The position numbers and the translations under genes are program-made. The notes under the pieces are model-generated. The model worked only from the letters and a program-made list of their open reading frames with translations, had not been told where the DNA came from and searched no databases. Shown one piece after another: positions 6,816 through 13,014 of a stretch of DNA of 16,341 bases. This DNA comes from CAYZYO01 sp964482585 (GTDB taxonomy: Bacteria > Bacillota > Syntrophomonadia > Syntrophomonadales > Syntrophomonadaceae): positions 1 through 16,341 of the forward strand of contig CAYZYO010000051.1 of assembly GCA_964482585.1 (NCBI GenBank), read 5' to 3'. How positions within the stretch are numbered: position 1 is the first letter of the stretch; every line of letters begins with the position of its first letter.

Positions 6816-6846
6816 CCTCCTAAATCCAAAAAGCAAAAACCGGAGG
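6816..6846 (+). promoter_or_regulatory. Possible ribosome-binding-site-sequestering stem before spoIIIAF
   Basis: CCTCC (6816-6820) is complementary to the ribosome-binding site GGAGG (6842-6846) across a 21-base loop. Only five pairs form, so the effect on translation is speculative. Confidence 0.2.
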
Positions 6847-6853
6847 AACTTTT

Positions 6854-7435
6854 ATGGAAATATTTTATGAGATAGTAAAAAATGTCCTGGTTATTATCAT
6901 TATCGCGAGTTTTTTGGAGCTCTTACTCCCAGAAGGAAGGGTTAAGCCTTTTGTTCGTTTTGCTATCGGTCTATTTATTCTAATTGCCGTTTTAAATCCC
7001 AGTTTATCTTTTCTATTTAAGAAGAATCAAGATTTCAACCTTGATTTCTGGAATCACAGCATAAGTGCAGACCAGAGTAATGAAATAATAGAAAACGGCC
7101 AGGTTATTCGCAATCGGCTGTTAGACAATAACAGTGATGTGGTAAAACAAAAACTCGAGGGACAAATAAGTGCTATAGCCATGCTGGTTCCCGGGGTTCA
7201 GGAAGTTGAGACCAGGACCGAGTTATCTGAAGAGGGTGAATTAAAAAAGCTTAGTTTATTGATAACAGCCGGAGATGGCGATAAGAGCAGCAGTAACCGT
7301 GAAAATACATTTTCTGCAGGTGAGAAATTAAGTGATGAGGAGAAAAAACAGATAGAAGATAAGGTAATAGGTGTAGTTAAAAATCTATATAGTATTGAAA
7401 ATGTTGATATTGAAATTAAATTTGAAGGGGGTTAA
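6854..7435 (+). CDS. spoIIIAF: Stage III sporulation protein AF
   Basis: 193-residue membrane protein of the SpoIIIA complex. Two N-terminal transmembrane helices (about residues 10-25 and 33-53, separated by LPEGRVKPFVRF, a typical family turn) are followed by a soluble domain that in this family has a ring-building-motif-like fold (IEDKVIGVVKNLYSIENVDIEIKFEGG at the C-terminus). The ATG is preceded by CGGAGG (6841-6846). The stop overlaps the spoIIIAG ribosome-binding region, with only five bases before the next ATG, so AF, AG and AH are tightly coupled. Confidence 0.92.
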   Translation: MEIFYEIVKNVLVIIIIASFLELLLPEGRVKPFVRFAIGLFILIAVLNPSLSFLFKKNQDFNLDFWNHSISADQSNEIIENGQVIRNRLLDNNSDVVKQKLEGQISAIAMLVPGVQEVETRTELSEEGELKKLSLLITAGDGDKSSSNRENTFSAGEKLSDEEKKQIEDKVIGVVKNLYSIENVDIEIKFEGG

Positions 7436-7440
7436 AAGAT

Positions 7441-8025
7441 ATGATTGATGAATGGTTTAGAAAAGACAATGAAAAAGAAGGTGAAAAGAAATGGCCGTTA
7501 AAGGGCAAAAAAAGCCAATACATTTTAGTAATAATCATATGTCTTGGCCTACTGGCTCTCATCTGGCCTATTTCCCAGGTTGAGAAGGAGGTATCACCTG
7601 CTTCAGAACCCGACAAGATGCTGCCGGCAGATAATAGTAAAAAGAGGCAGTTAACTGTTGAGGTAGAGTCTATTTTAAGTCAAATAGAAGGTGCGGGAAA
7701 AGTAAATGTAAGTATAATAATGGATTCAGAAGGAGTAAAAACCTACGCGAGCAATATCCGGGATGAAAAAAGAGAGATACAAGAAACTGATTCTTCCGGG
7801 ACTAGAAAACAGACTGTAGAGGAGAGTAAGATAAGAGATTTAGCGGTATCGGCAGGAGCACCGCTGCTGCTTGAGGAAAAGACTCCTAAGGTTCTGGGCA
7901 TTCTGGTTGTTGCTGAAGGAGCTAGAATACCGGAAGTAAAAGAGAGGTTAACTAACGCTGCGGTTACGCTGTTAAATATTGCGCCACACCGGGTAAGAGT
8001 GGTTTCACGAAAGGGAGCGAGCTAA
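7441..8025 (+). CDS. spoIIIAG: Stage III sporulation protein AG
   Basis: 194-residue bitopic membrane protein predicted to form the large ring of the SpoIIIA channel in the intermembrane space. A short basic cytoplasmic tail is followed by one transmembrane helix (about residues 26-44) and an extracytoplasmic domain. The latter contains VESILSQIEGAGKVNVSIIMDS and a C-terminal LGILVVAEGARIPEVKERLTNAAVTLLNI, typical of the ring-building motif shared with type III secretion ring proteins. GAAGGGGG (7424-7431), inside the end of spoIIIAF, is the ribosome-binding site. The stop codon abuts the spoIIIAH ATG directly. Confidence 0.93.
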   Translation: MIDEWFRKDNEKEGEKKWPLKGKKSQYILVIIICLGLLALIWPISQVEKEVSPASEPDKMLPADNSKKRQLTVEVESILSQIEGAGKVNVSIIMDSEGVKTYASNIRDEKREIQETDSSGTRKQTVEESKIRDLAVSAGAPLLLEEKTPKVLGILVVAEGARIPEVKERLTNAAVTLLNIAPHRVRVVSRKGAS

Positions 8026-8553
8026 ATGGTATTAAACTTTAAAAAAAAGGGGATAATTGTAGCGGTACTGGTTGGGGTTGTATTTTTTGGTCTGTTGATA
8101 AGCAAAATGAACAGCGCTAAACCTGATGACGGGGTTAAAGATTTGACTGATGAGCAGGAGATATCAGATATTAATACCCCTGGTATAAATAATCAGCAGC
8201 AGGACGATTTCTTTTCAGAATATAGAATAGAGAGAGAAAGGGTACGGGGTAAACAGGTGGAAATGCTGCAGGAAATTATAAATAACCAATCGATTGAAAA
8301 AGAGGCTAGACAAACGGCTTCACTGCGGCTGGTCTCAATTACAGAAGACATGGAAAAAGAAATGAAAGCAGAGAATCTGGTTAAATCTAAAGGATTTGAA
8401 GAATGTGTAGTAATTATTCAACCTCATACTACTACTGTAATAATAAAATCCAGCACGCTTAGGTTAGATGAGGAACAGGAAATTAAGGAACTTGTGAGTA
8501 GAATAACTCAATACAGCGAAGAAAACCTGTGTATTATTGCCAGGGATTTATGA
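8026..8553 (+). CDS. spoIIIAH: Stage III sporulation protein AH
   Basis: 175-residue bitopic protein that, in the family, spans the outer forespore membrane and binds forespore SpoIIQ across the intermembrane space to zip the channel together. A single N-terminal helix (about residues 9-26) leads into a charged linker with an acidic, glutamine-rich stretch (residues 35-65). The C-terminal YscJ/FliF-like ring domain includes KGFEECVVIIQPHTTTVIIKS. There is no gap after spoIIIAG, and an AAGGGAG ribosome-binding site lies within that gene's end. SpoIIQ itself is not encoded in this window. This is the last gene of the operon. Confidence 0.93.
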   Translation: MVLNFKKKGIIVAVLVGVVFFGLLISKMNSAKPDDGVKDLTDEQEISDINTPGINNQQQDDFFSEYRIERERVRGKQVEMLQEIINNQSIEKEARQTASLRLVSITEDMEKEMKAENLVKSKGFEECVVIIQPHTTTVIIKSSTLRLDEEQEIKELVSRITQYSEENLCIIARDL

Positions 8554-8600
8554 TCATAAGGAAATTTATAGGTACATAGATAACCGGGTGGAAAAAATTA

Positions 8601-8638
8601 TTGAAATAAGGTTGCTTTATCTTTATAATAATATAAAG
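8601..8638 (+). promoter_or_regulatory. Sigma-A-type promoter for accBC with -10 box inside a palindrome
   Basis: TTGAAA (8601-8606), a 17-base spacer and TATAAT (8624-8629) form a near-consensus promoter. The -10 box lies within a perfect inverted repeat, CTTTATA-ATAA-TATAAAG (8621-8638), that could be an operator. Predicted transcription would start near 8636, about 470 bases before accB. The promoter is inferred from sequence; the regulator is unknown. Confidence 0.6.
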
Positions 8639-8650
8639 TTAACATAATGC

Positions 8651-8677
8651 ACTCAGACCCTCGGTCTGAGTTTATTT
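8651..8677 (+). terminator. Hairpin: terminator of spoIIIA or attenuator in the accBC leader
   Basis: ACTCAGACC (8651-8659), loop CTC and GGTCTGAGT (8663-8671) form a perfect 9-bp stem followed by TTATTTAT. It would end the spoIIIA transcript. It also lies only about 15 bases downstream of the start predicted for the accBC promoter, so transcripts from that promoter must read through it. Confidence 0.72.
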
Positions 8678-8683
8678 ATCTGA

Positions 8684-8838
8684 GGATTTTGCATAATAGC
8701 TATTCTATTATGATTAGAACTCTTGCATCCCTGGAGGATATTTCAGTCCCGGCTTGACTGGTATCCTGAGGCCAAGTGAAAGGAGCTAAGGATTCTTCGC
8801 TGAAGCTCAGAACATGTTTTTGAATTATGCAAAATACC
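8684..8838. repeat. MITE-like element with terminal inverted repeats, hairpin repeat copy 3
   Basis: The 155-base element is bounded by GGATTTTGCATAAT (8684-8697) and its inverse ATTATGCAAAATACC (8824-8838), sharing a perfect 12-base inverted segment. Inside, TTAGAACTCTTGCATCC (8714-8730) and TTTCAGTCCCGGCTT align with the hairpin repeat family, although the core stem is decayed. The right half (8760-8813) holds TATCCTGAG...GGATTCTTCGCT...CTCAGAAC, an imperfect inverted repeat resembling the TCCTGAG-x-GAAGGATC repeats found in many genomes. It encodes no transposase, and no target duplication is evident. Confidence 0.6.
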
Positions 8839-9105
8839 CATCGATATGCGCTATTAACCTTATGCTGATCTTTATTATGATTATTAAATACAGTCAGCCA
8901 AACCAGGTAAAAGTACCTATTATAGGCATAGACATGATGAAAGGTGACCACTGCCAACTACCCTCTAAATTATTAAGTGGGAGGAAGGCTTTTTATGAAT
9001 AAGAGACTGATAGATATTAAGTAATGATGGATATTTAACCAGAGCTTATAGAAAGAACCGGTTTTAAGAATTAAAAAGAGATCGACAATTAGGGGAGCTG
9101 ATAAC
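8839..9105. other. Rest of accBC leader region
   Basis: No recognisable gene is present. The region holds AGGTA-AAAG-TACCT, a 5-bp inverted repeat near 8908-8921. There is also a nine-codon mini-ORF (8995-9024, MNKRLIDIK) with a good GGGAGG (8979-8984) upstream. A palindrome AACCGGTT lies near 9056-9063. AGGGGAGC just before accB is its ribosome-binding site. Confidence 0.45.
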
Positions 9106-9546
9106 ATGAAGATTGACGAGATAAGAGAATTAATATTACTTTTTGATAAAACAAGTATTGCGGAATTAGATGTGCAAAAACAGGATTATAGATTAAGCCT
9201 GCGCAAATCTGCCAGGGAAAAAGAATCAGTAAAGGATTTTCCTTTAGATATAAACCAAAAAGAAGAATTATCTAATGAGAAGGAGAACGATATAGCTGAG
9301 AAAGAAACTGTCGAAGTACTAGCACCAATGGTAGCAACTTTTTATAAGGCAGCATCACCCGATGCTGCTCCCTATGTAGAAATTGGGGATTATGTGGAAA
9401 TAGGGCAAACCCTGTGTATTTTAGAAGCTATGAAATTAATGAATGAAATAAGATCGGAAATTTCTGGGACTATTATCGATATTCTAGTAGATAATGCTGA
9501 ACCGGTTGAATATGGACAGGTATTGTTCCTAATCGAAAGAGATTAG
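9106..9546 (+). CDS. accB: Acetyl-CoA carboxylase biotin carboxyl carrier protein
   Basis: Carries the biotin that shuttles CO2 between biotin carboxylase and carboxyltransferase in malonyl-CoA synthesis, the first committed step of fatty acid synthesis. The 146-residue protein has a short helical N-terminal region, a charged linker (about residues 34-68) and a biotinyl domain with the motif EAMKLMNE; the biotinylated residue is K110. APMVATFYKAASPDAAPY, including the thumb region, is typical of AccB and separates it from decarboxylase carriers. AccC follows ten bases later, so the two are co-transcribed. The carboxyltransferase genes accA and accD are not in this window. Confidence 0.96.
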   Translation: MKIDEIRELILLFDKTSIAELDVQKQDYRLSLRKSAREKESVKDFPLDINQKEELSNEKENDIAEKETVEVLAPMVATFYKAASPDAAPYVEIGDYVEIGQTLCILEAMKLMNEIRSEISGTIIDILVDNAEPVEYGQVLFLIERD

Positions 9547-9556
9547 AGGTGATATA

Positions 9557-10903
9557 TTGTTTTCTAAAGTTCTGATAGCCAATCGAGGAGAGATAGCACT
9601 AAGAATAATCAGAGCCTGTCAGGAGCTGGAAATTAAGACAGTTGCAGTATTTTCAGTAGCTGATAAGGAAAGCCTGCACGTTAAACTGGCAGACGAAGCT
9701 ATTTGTATAGGCGAAGCTTCGCCCAGGGAAAGCTATTTAAACATATCTAATATAATTGCAGCTGCCAGAAACAGTAGAGCCCAGGCAATTCATCCGGGAT
9801 ATGGATTTTTGGCTGAGAATTCATATTTTGCTGAAATATGTCAAACCCACGATATCAAATTTATTGGACCTAACTCTGACGTTATTAGATTGATGGGAGA
9901 TAAAGTTAAAGCCCGGGAGTTGGCGAAAAAAGTTGAAGTTCCTATCGTGCCCGGGAGTGATGGAGCGGTATCCAGCTATGAACAAGCTGTTGAAATTGCT
10001 AAAGAGATAGGATATCCAGTAATGATTAAAGCGGCTGCTGGTGGAGGTGGGCGTGGAATGAGGGTTGCTCATAACGAAAATGGACTTAAAGAATCATTAG
10101 AAATGGCTAAAATGGAAGCGGGAGCGGCTTTCGGTAATGATGAAATATATATAGAAAAGTATATTGAAGAACCGCGGCATATTGAATTTCAGATTCTGGC
10201 TGATGAGTTTGGTAATATTGTTCATCTAGGGGAAAGGGATTGTTCTTTGCAAAGACGGAATCAGAAGGTTTTGGAAGAATCACCTTCAACCTTTTTAGAT
10301 GAAGAATTAAGAAATAGGATGGGAGCAGTTGCGATTAATATTGCTCAATCTGCCGGTTATTATAGTGCCGGGACAGTAGAATTTTTAGTAGATAAGTACA
10401 GGAACTTTTATTTCATAGAAATGAATACCAGGGTACAGGTAGAACACCCGGTAACTGAAATGGTAACTGGAATTGATATAGTAAAGGAACAGATTAAAAT
10501 TGCTGCAGGAAGTGCAATTGAGTATACTCAAGATGATATAGAGATAAAAGGGTGGGCGATTGAATGCCGTATTAATGCCGAAGACCCGGATAATAATTTC
10601 TGTCCTTCTCCTGGCAGAGTTTGCCGGTATGTGATACCAGGAGGACCGGGAGTAAGGGTGGATTCTTCAGTATATACCAATTACAATATACCTCCATTTT
10701 ATGATTCCATGATAGCAAAGCTTATTGTATGGGGTAATAATAGAAATGAAGCTATATTAAGAATGAAAAGGGCACTTAGAGAGTTCAAAATCGAGAAAAT
10801 AAAAACTACTATTCCTTTTCACCTTAAAGTTTTAGATAATGCTTTTTTCCAAAAAGGAGAGTTCTATACCAACTTTATCCAACGTAGAATGGGCGATAGA
10901 TAG
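9557..10903 (+). CDS. accC: Biotin carboxylase subunit of acetyl-CoA carboxylase
   Basis: ATP-dependent carboxylation of AccB-bound biotin using bicarbonate. The 448-residue protein is full length. It has the N-terminal Rossmann-like domain (FSKVLIANRGEIALRIIRA), the ATP-grasp glycine loop AAAGGGGRGMR (residues 159-169) and the catalytic segment EMNTRVQVEHPVTE (288-301). The C-terminal domain begins around GWAIECRINAEDP. The start is TTG 9557 with AGAGGTGA (9545-9552) overlapping the end of accB; the N-terminus then aligns exactly with the family. Strong linkage to accB supports acetyl-CoA carboxylase rather than pyruvate or propionyl carboxylase. Confidence 0.97.
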   Translation: MFSKVLIANRGEIALRIIRACQELEIKTVAVFSVADKESLHVKLADEAICIGEASPRESYLNISNIIAAARNSRAQAIHPGYGFLAENSYFAEICQTHDIKFIGPNSDVIRLMGDKVKARELAKKVEVPIVPGSDGAVSSYEQAVEIAKEIGYPVMIKAAAGGGGRGMRVAHNENGLKESLEMAKMEAGAAFGNDEIYIEKYIEEPRHIEFQILADEFGNIVHLGERDCSLQRRNQKVLEESPSTFLDEELRNRMGAVAINIAQSAGYYSAGTVEFLVDKYRNFYFIEMNTRVQVEHPVTEMVTGIDIVKEQIKIAAGSAIEYTQDDIEIKGWAIECRINAEDPDNNFCPSPGRVCRYVIPGGPGVRVDSSVYTNYNIPPFYDSMIAKLIVWGNNRNEAILRMKRALREFKIEKIKTTIPFHLKVLDNAFFQKGEFYTNFIQRRMGDR

Positions 10904-10952
10904 ATGAAAATTTAAATATGGTTTTATTAGGTTCGTTAAGTTAATAGTCAAG

Positions 10953-10982
10953 TTGCTTAGTATTAAATAAATCTGTTAGAAT
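10953..10982 (+). promoter_or_regulatory. Sigma-A-type promoter with extended -10, upstream of the Asp23-family gene
   Basis: TTGCTT (10953-10958), an 18-base spacer and TAGAAT (10977-10982) preceded by TGT give an extended -10. Transcription would start near 10988, with a leader of about 25 bases. This separates the Asp23-family gene from accBC. Confidence 0.6.
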
Positions 10983-11011
10983 AGCATTATATTAATATGG
11001 AGGTGAAATTA

Positions 11012-11416
11012 ATGGAAATTGAAAAGTCAGAGGTCACTACTGAACTTGGAGCTATTAGAATTGCAGATGAAGTTGTTTCGACCATTGCCGGTTTAGCAGC
11101 TAAAGATGTTGAAGGGGTTGCTACCATGAGTGGTGGATGGGGTAGTGAACTGGTCGAAAGACTTGGGAAAAAGAGTTTTGGCAAAGGTATAAAAGTTGAG
11201 GTTAATGATGACCAGACTAGCATAGATATATATATTATTATTGAATTTGGATATTCAATTCCCAAGGTCGCTGAAAATGTTCAAAAAGAAGTTAAAATGG
11301 CAGTAGAAACAATGACCGGTTTAAATGTAGTAAATGTTAATGTTCATGTAGTAGCAGTTCAAATGAAAAAAAATGAAGCTGAAGAGCAAATGGTAGATCA
11401 AGGCGAATCTGAGTAA
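11012..11416 (+). CDS. yqhY: Asp23/Gls24 family envelope stress protein (YqhY ortholog by position)
   Basis: 134-residue soluble protein of the Asp23 (DUF322) family, characterised by GAIRIADEVVSTIAGLAAKDVEGV at the start and VNVNVHVVAVQM near the end. In Staphylococcus aureus, Asp23 is an abundant protein anchored at the membrane by AmaP. In B. subtilis, yqhY lies directly after accC and has been linked genetically to acetyl-CoA carboxylase activity. Here it has the same position plus an adjacent amaP. ATG 11012 is chosen because GGAGGTGA (10999-11006) lies five bases upstream; an in-frame ATG five codons earlier overlaps that site. The acidic C-terminal tail (about 18 residues) looks disordered. 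Function is inferred from family. Confidence 0.9.
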   Translation: MEIEKSEVTTELGAIRIADEVVSTIAGLAAKDVEGVATMSGGWGSELVERLGKKSFGKGIKVEVNDDQTSIDIYIIIEFGYSIPKVAENVQKEVKMAVETMTGLNVVNVNVHVVAVQMKKNEAEEQMVDQGESE

Positions 11417-11440
11417 TATTTTAATTTGTAGCAATAGTTT

Positions 11441-11468
11441 TAACCCCCTGTATAAGAACAGGGGGTTA
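11441..11468 (+). terminator. GC-rich hairpin between the Asp23-family gene and amaP
   Basis: TAACCCCCTGT (11441-11451), a 6-base loop and ACAGGGGGTTA (11458-11468) form a perfect 11-bp stem. The following bases (TATGTATTAG) lack a T-run. Partial termination, or 3'-end protection of the upstream mRNA, are both possible. Confidence 0.55.
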
Positions 11469-11543
11469 TATGTATTAGTTTAGCGGATAATAAGGTTTTT
11501 TAAAAAGAGTTTCTGGCAGAATAAAGAAAAGAGAGGTGGTAGA

Positions 11544-12083
11544 ATGGCAAGTTTATGGCGTATTGTACTATTAGTATATAGTATTATTATACTGGTGGTA
11601 GCAGGAGCAGCAGTTGTTGTAGCAATGGGAAGACCGGAACCAATTGATTATATTAACCTGGTATTAGCTAATCCCCAAAATCGTGTTATCGTAGGACTAG
11701 TTTCTATTATTGCTATTATTGGGGTGATAATGATATTGATTGCCGGACTTAGAAAAGAACCTAAACCAGATGCGGTTACTGTAGATGATGCTGCCTTAGG
11801 GCAGATACTCATTACCAATAAAGCTATTAAAATAATAATAATGAAAGCAGTTAAGCAGATTGAAGGGATTAAAGAGATTAAACCGGTGGTGAATTATGGA
11901 TCTCAGGGACTGCAGGTGTCTCTACATATGATGATTAACCCAGAATACAGTGTTCCAGAATTAAGTAAACAAATACAAACAATTGTAAAACAGCATCTTA
12001 AAGACATCGGAGGGCTCGATGTCTCCGAGATTAGAATATTTGTTGATGATTTAGGAACGGCTAATAAATCTACCAAGGCTTAA
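11544..12083 (+). CDS. amaP: Alkaline shock response membrane anchor protein AmaP
   Basis: 179-residue protein with two N-terminal transmembrane helices (about residues 6-28 and 47-68) and a C-terminal cytoplasmic domain that itself resembles Asp23. VYSIIILVVAG near the start and NPQNRVIVGLVSI before helix 2 are typical of AmaP. In S. aureus AmaP tethers Asp23 to the membrane, so the pairing with the upstream Asp23-family gene suggests the same complex here. The ATG at 11544 is preceded by GAGAGGTGG. A hairpin lies between this gene and the Asp23-family gene, while the DUF2273 gene follows after 16 bases. Confidence 0.88.
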   Translation: MASLWRIVLLVYSIIILVVAGAAVVVAMGRPEPIDYINLVLANPQNRVIVGLVSIIAIIGVIMILIAGLRKEPKPDAVTVDDAALGQILITNKAIKIIIMKAVKQIEGIKEIKPVVNYGSQGLQVSLHMMINPEYSVPELSKQIQTIVKQHLKDIGGLDVSEIRIFVDDLGTANKSTKA

Positions 12084-12099
12084 AAAGGGGGGCTCTGTA

Positions 12100-12318
12100 G
12101 TGTGGGAGAAGCTATTAGTATTTGTCCTGGAAGAACATAGAGGCAAAGCAATAGGAATATTACTTGGATTAATAGCTAGTATTCTTTTTATTAGCTTTGG
12201 TTTTTGGAAAACTCTTTTTATTATATTATGTATTGTCATAGGCTATTTTTTGGGCAAAAGCCTGGATGATAATAAGAGTTTTGATAAATGGTTAAAGCAT
12301 TTATTTAAAGATAAATAA
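12100..12318 (+). CDS. DUF2273 small membrane protein
   Basis: 72-residue protein with two hydrophobic helices (about residues 16-33 and 36-53). It contains EEHRGKAIGILLGL, FGFWKTLFIILCIVIGYFLGK and a basic C-terminus, the standard DUF2273 pattern. Genes of this family are commonly next to asp23 and amaP, which supports a role in the same envelope-associated complex; the molecular function is not known. The start is GTG 12100, seven bases after AAAGGGGGG (12084-12092). NusB follows after 17 bases, so the stress module and nusB are probably co-transcribed. Confidence 0.88.
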   Translation: MWEKLLVFVLEEHRGKAIGILLGLIASILFISFGFWKTLFIILCIVIGYFLGKSLDDNKSFDKWLKHLFKDK

Positions 12319-12335
12319 ATGAAAGGAAGATTAAG

Positions 12336-12755
12336 TTGAGCAGAAGAAAAGCTCGGGAATATGCATTTAAAGTTATATTTCAGGTTGACCAGGTTAGTGC
12401 TTCCCCAAGAACAGCTTTCGATTATCTGCTACAGGAAAACCATTTAGAAGATAAAAGCTGCAGTTTTGCATGGGAGTTAATACAAGGATGTATTAAGAAT
12501 CTGCCGGAGATTGACAGCAAGATTGCGAGTTATTCCAGGGATTGGACTGTAGCCAGGATGTCATCAGTAGACAGAAATATAATGCGGATAGCTGCTTACG
12601 AAATATTATATGCAGATAATCTACAGCCGGTTATAGCTATTAATGAAGCTATTGAAATATCCAAAAAATATGGAGATGAAAACTCTGCCAGTTTTATTAA
12701 TGCCATACTAGATAGGATAAGAAAAGAAAAAAAAGAATCAATTCCTCAAGAATAG
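12336..12755 (+). CDS. nusB: Transcription antitermination protein NusB
   Basis: With NusE (ribosomal protein S10) NusB binds boxA RNA and helps antitermination of rRNA operons. The 139-residue all-helical protein is of normal length. It begins SRRKAREYAFKVIFQVDQV and contains WTVARMSSVDRNIMRIAAYEIL and the C-terminal INEAIEISKKYGDENSASFINAILDRI, both family hallmarks. The start is TTG 12336 with GAAAGGAAGA upstream. Its stop lies within a possible 7-bp hairpin (12744-12750 with 12759-12765), and a repeat element starts immediately afterwards. Confidence 0.95.
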   Translation: MSRRKAREYAFKVIFQVDQVSASPRTAFDYLLQENHLEDKSCSFAWELIQGCIKNLPEIDSKIASYSRDWTVARMSSVDRNIMRIAAYEILYADNLQPVIAINEAIEISKKYGDENSASFINAILDRIRKEKKESIPQE

Positions 12756-12763
12756 ATACTTGG

Positions 12764-12960
12764 GGATTTTGCATAATTAGTTTTTTTATAATATTAGTTT
12801 GGATTTTCCATAATTGATTCTACTGGCAAAAAGCCGAATTCTTGTATCGTAGAGTAGACTTTAGTCTCCGGCCAGCGGGGGTACTTCCTTTTTCCAACTC
12901 GCCTACTATAAATGATGTATAAATACTACTTTTTGCAGTGGAACCAATATGCAAAATTTT
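12764..12960. repeat. Second inverted-repeat element, hairpin repeat copy 4
   Basis: GGATTTTGCATAATTAG (12764-12780) and a variant GGATTTTCCATAATTGA (12801-12817) form a direct pair at the left; ATATGCAAAATTTTC near 12947-12961 is the inverse at the right. Between them, GAATTCTTGTATCGTAGA leads to the core GTAGAC-TTTA-GTCTCC (12854-12869). The stem keeps pairing through a compensatory change (C-G to A-T) relative to copies 1 and 2. The element fills most of the 259-base gap between nusB and folD. Confidence 0.55.
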
Positions 12961-13014
12961 CAATTGATAGCTTATATAGCTTTTGACAATAAATATTGTG
13001 AGGTGGATATTAAT

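Noticed and set aside
8700..8957. Minus-strand 85-residue frame
   Set aside because: It crosses the inverted-repeat element and its neighbour; no start signal or recognisable motif.
8814..9002. Plus-strand 62-residue frame before accB
   Set aside because: It starts within the right terminus region of the repeat element, has no ribosome-binding site, and resembles no family I know.
8684..9105. T-box or metabolite riboswitch in the accBC leader
   Set aside because: No T-box sequence (AGGGTGGNACCGCG-like) or conserved riboswitch core was found.
12744..12765. CCTCAAG/CTTGGGG hairpin as nusB terminator
   Set aside because: The stem has a wobble, includes the nusB stop codon in its loop, and the only T-run comes 15 bases later, so termination is not convincing.
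12983..13011. TTGACA before folD as a sigma-A promoter
   Set aside because: A -10 box at the right spacing would fall on or after the folD ribosome-binding site (13001-13006); no TATAAT-like hexamer fits.
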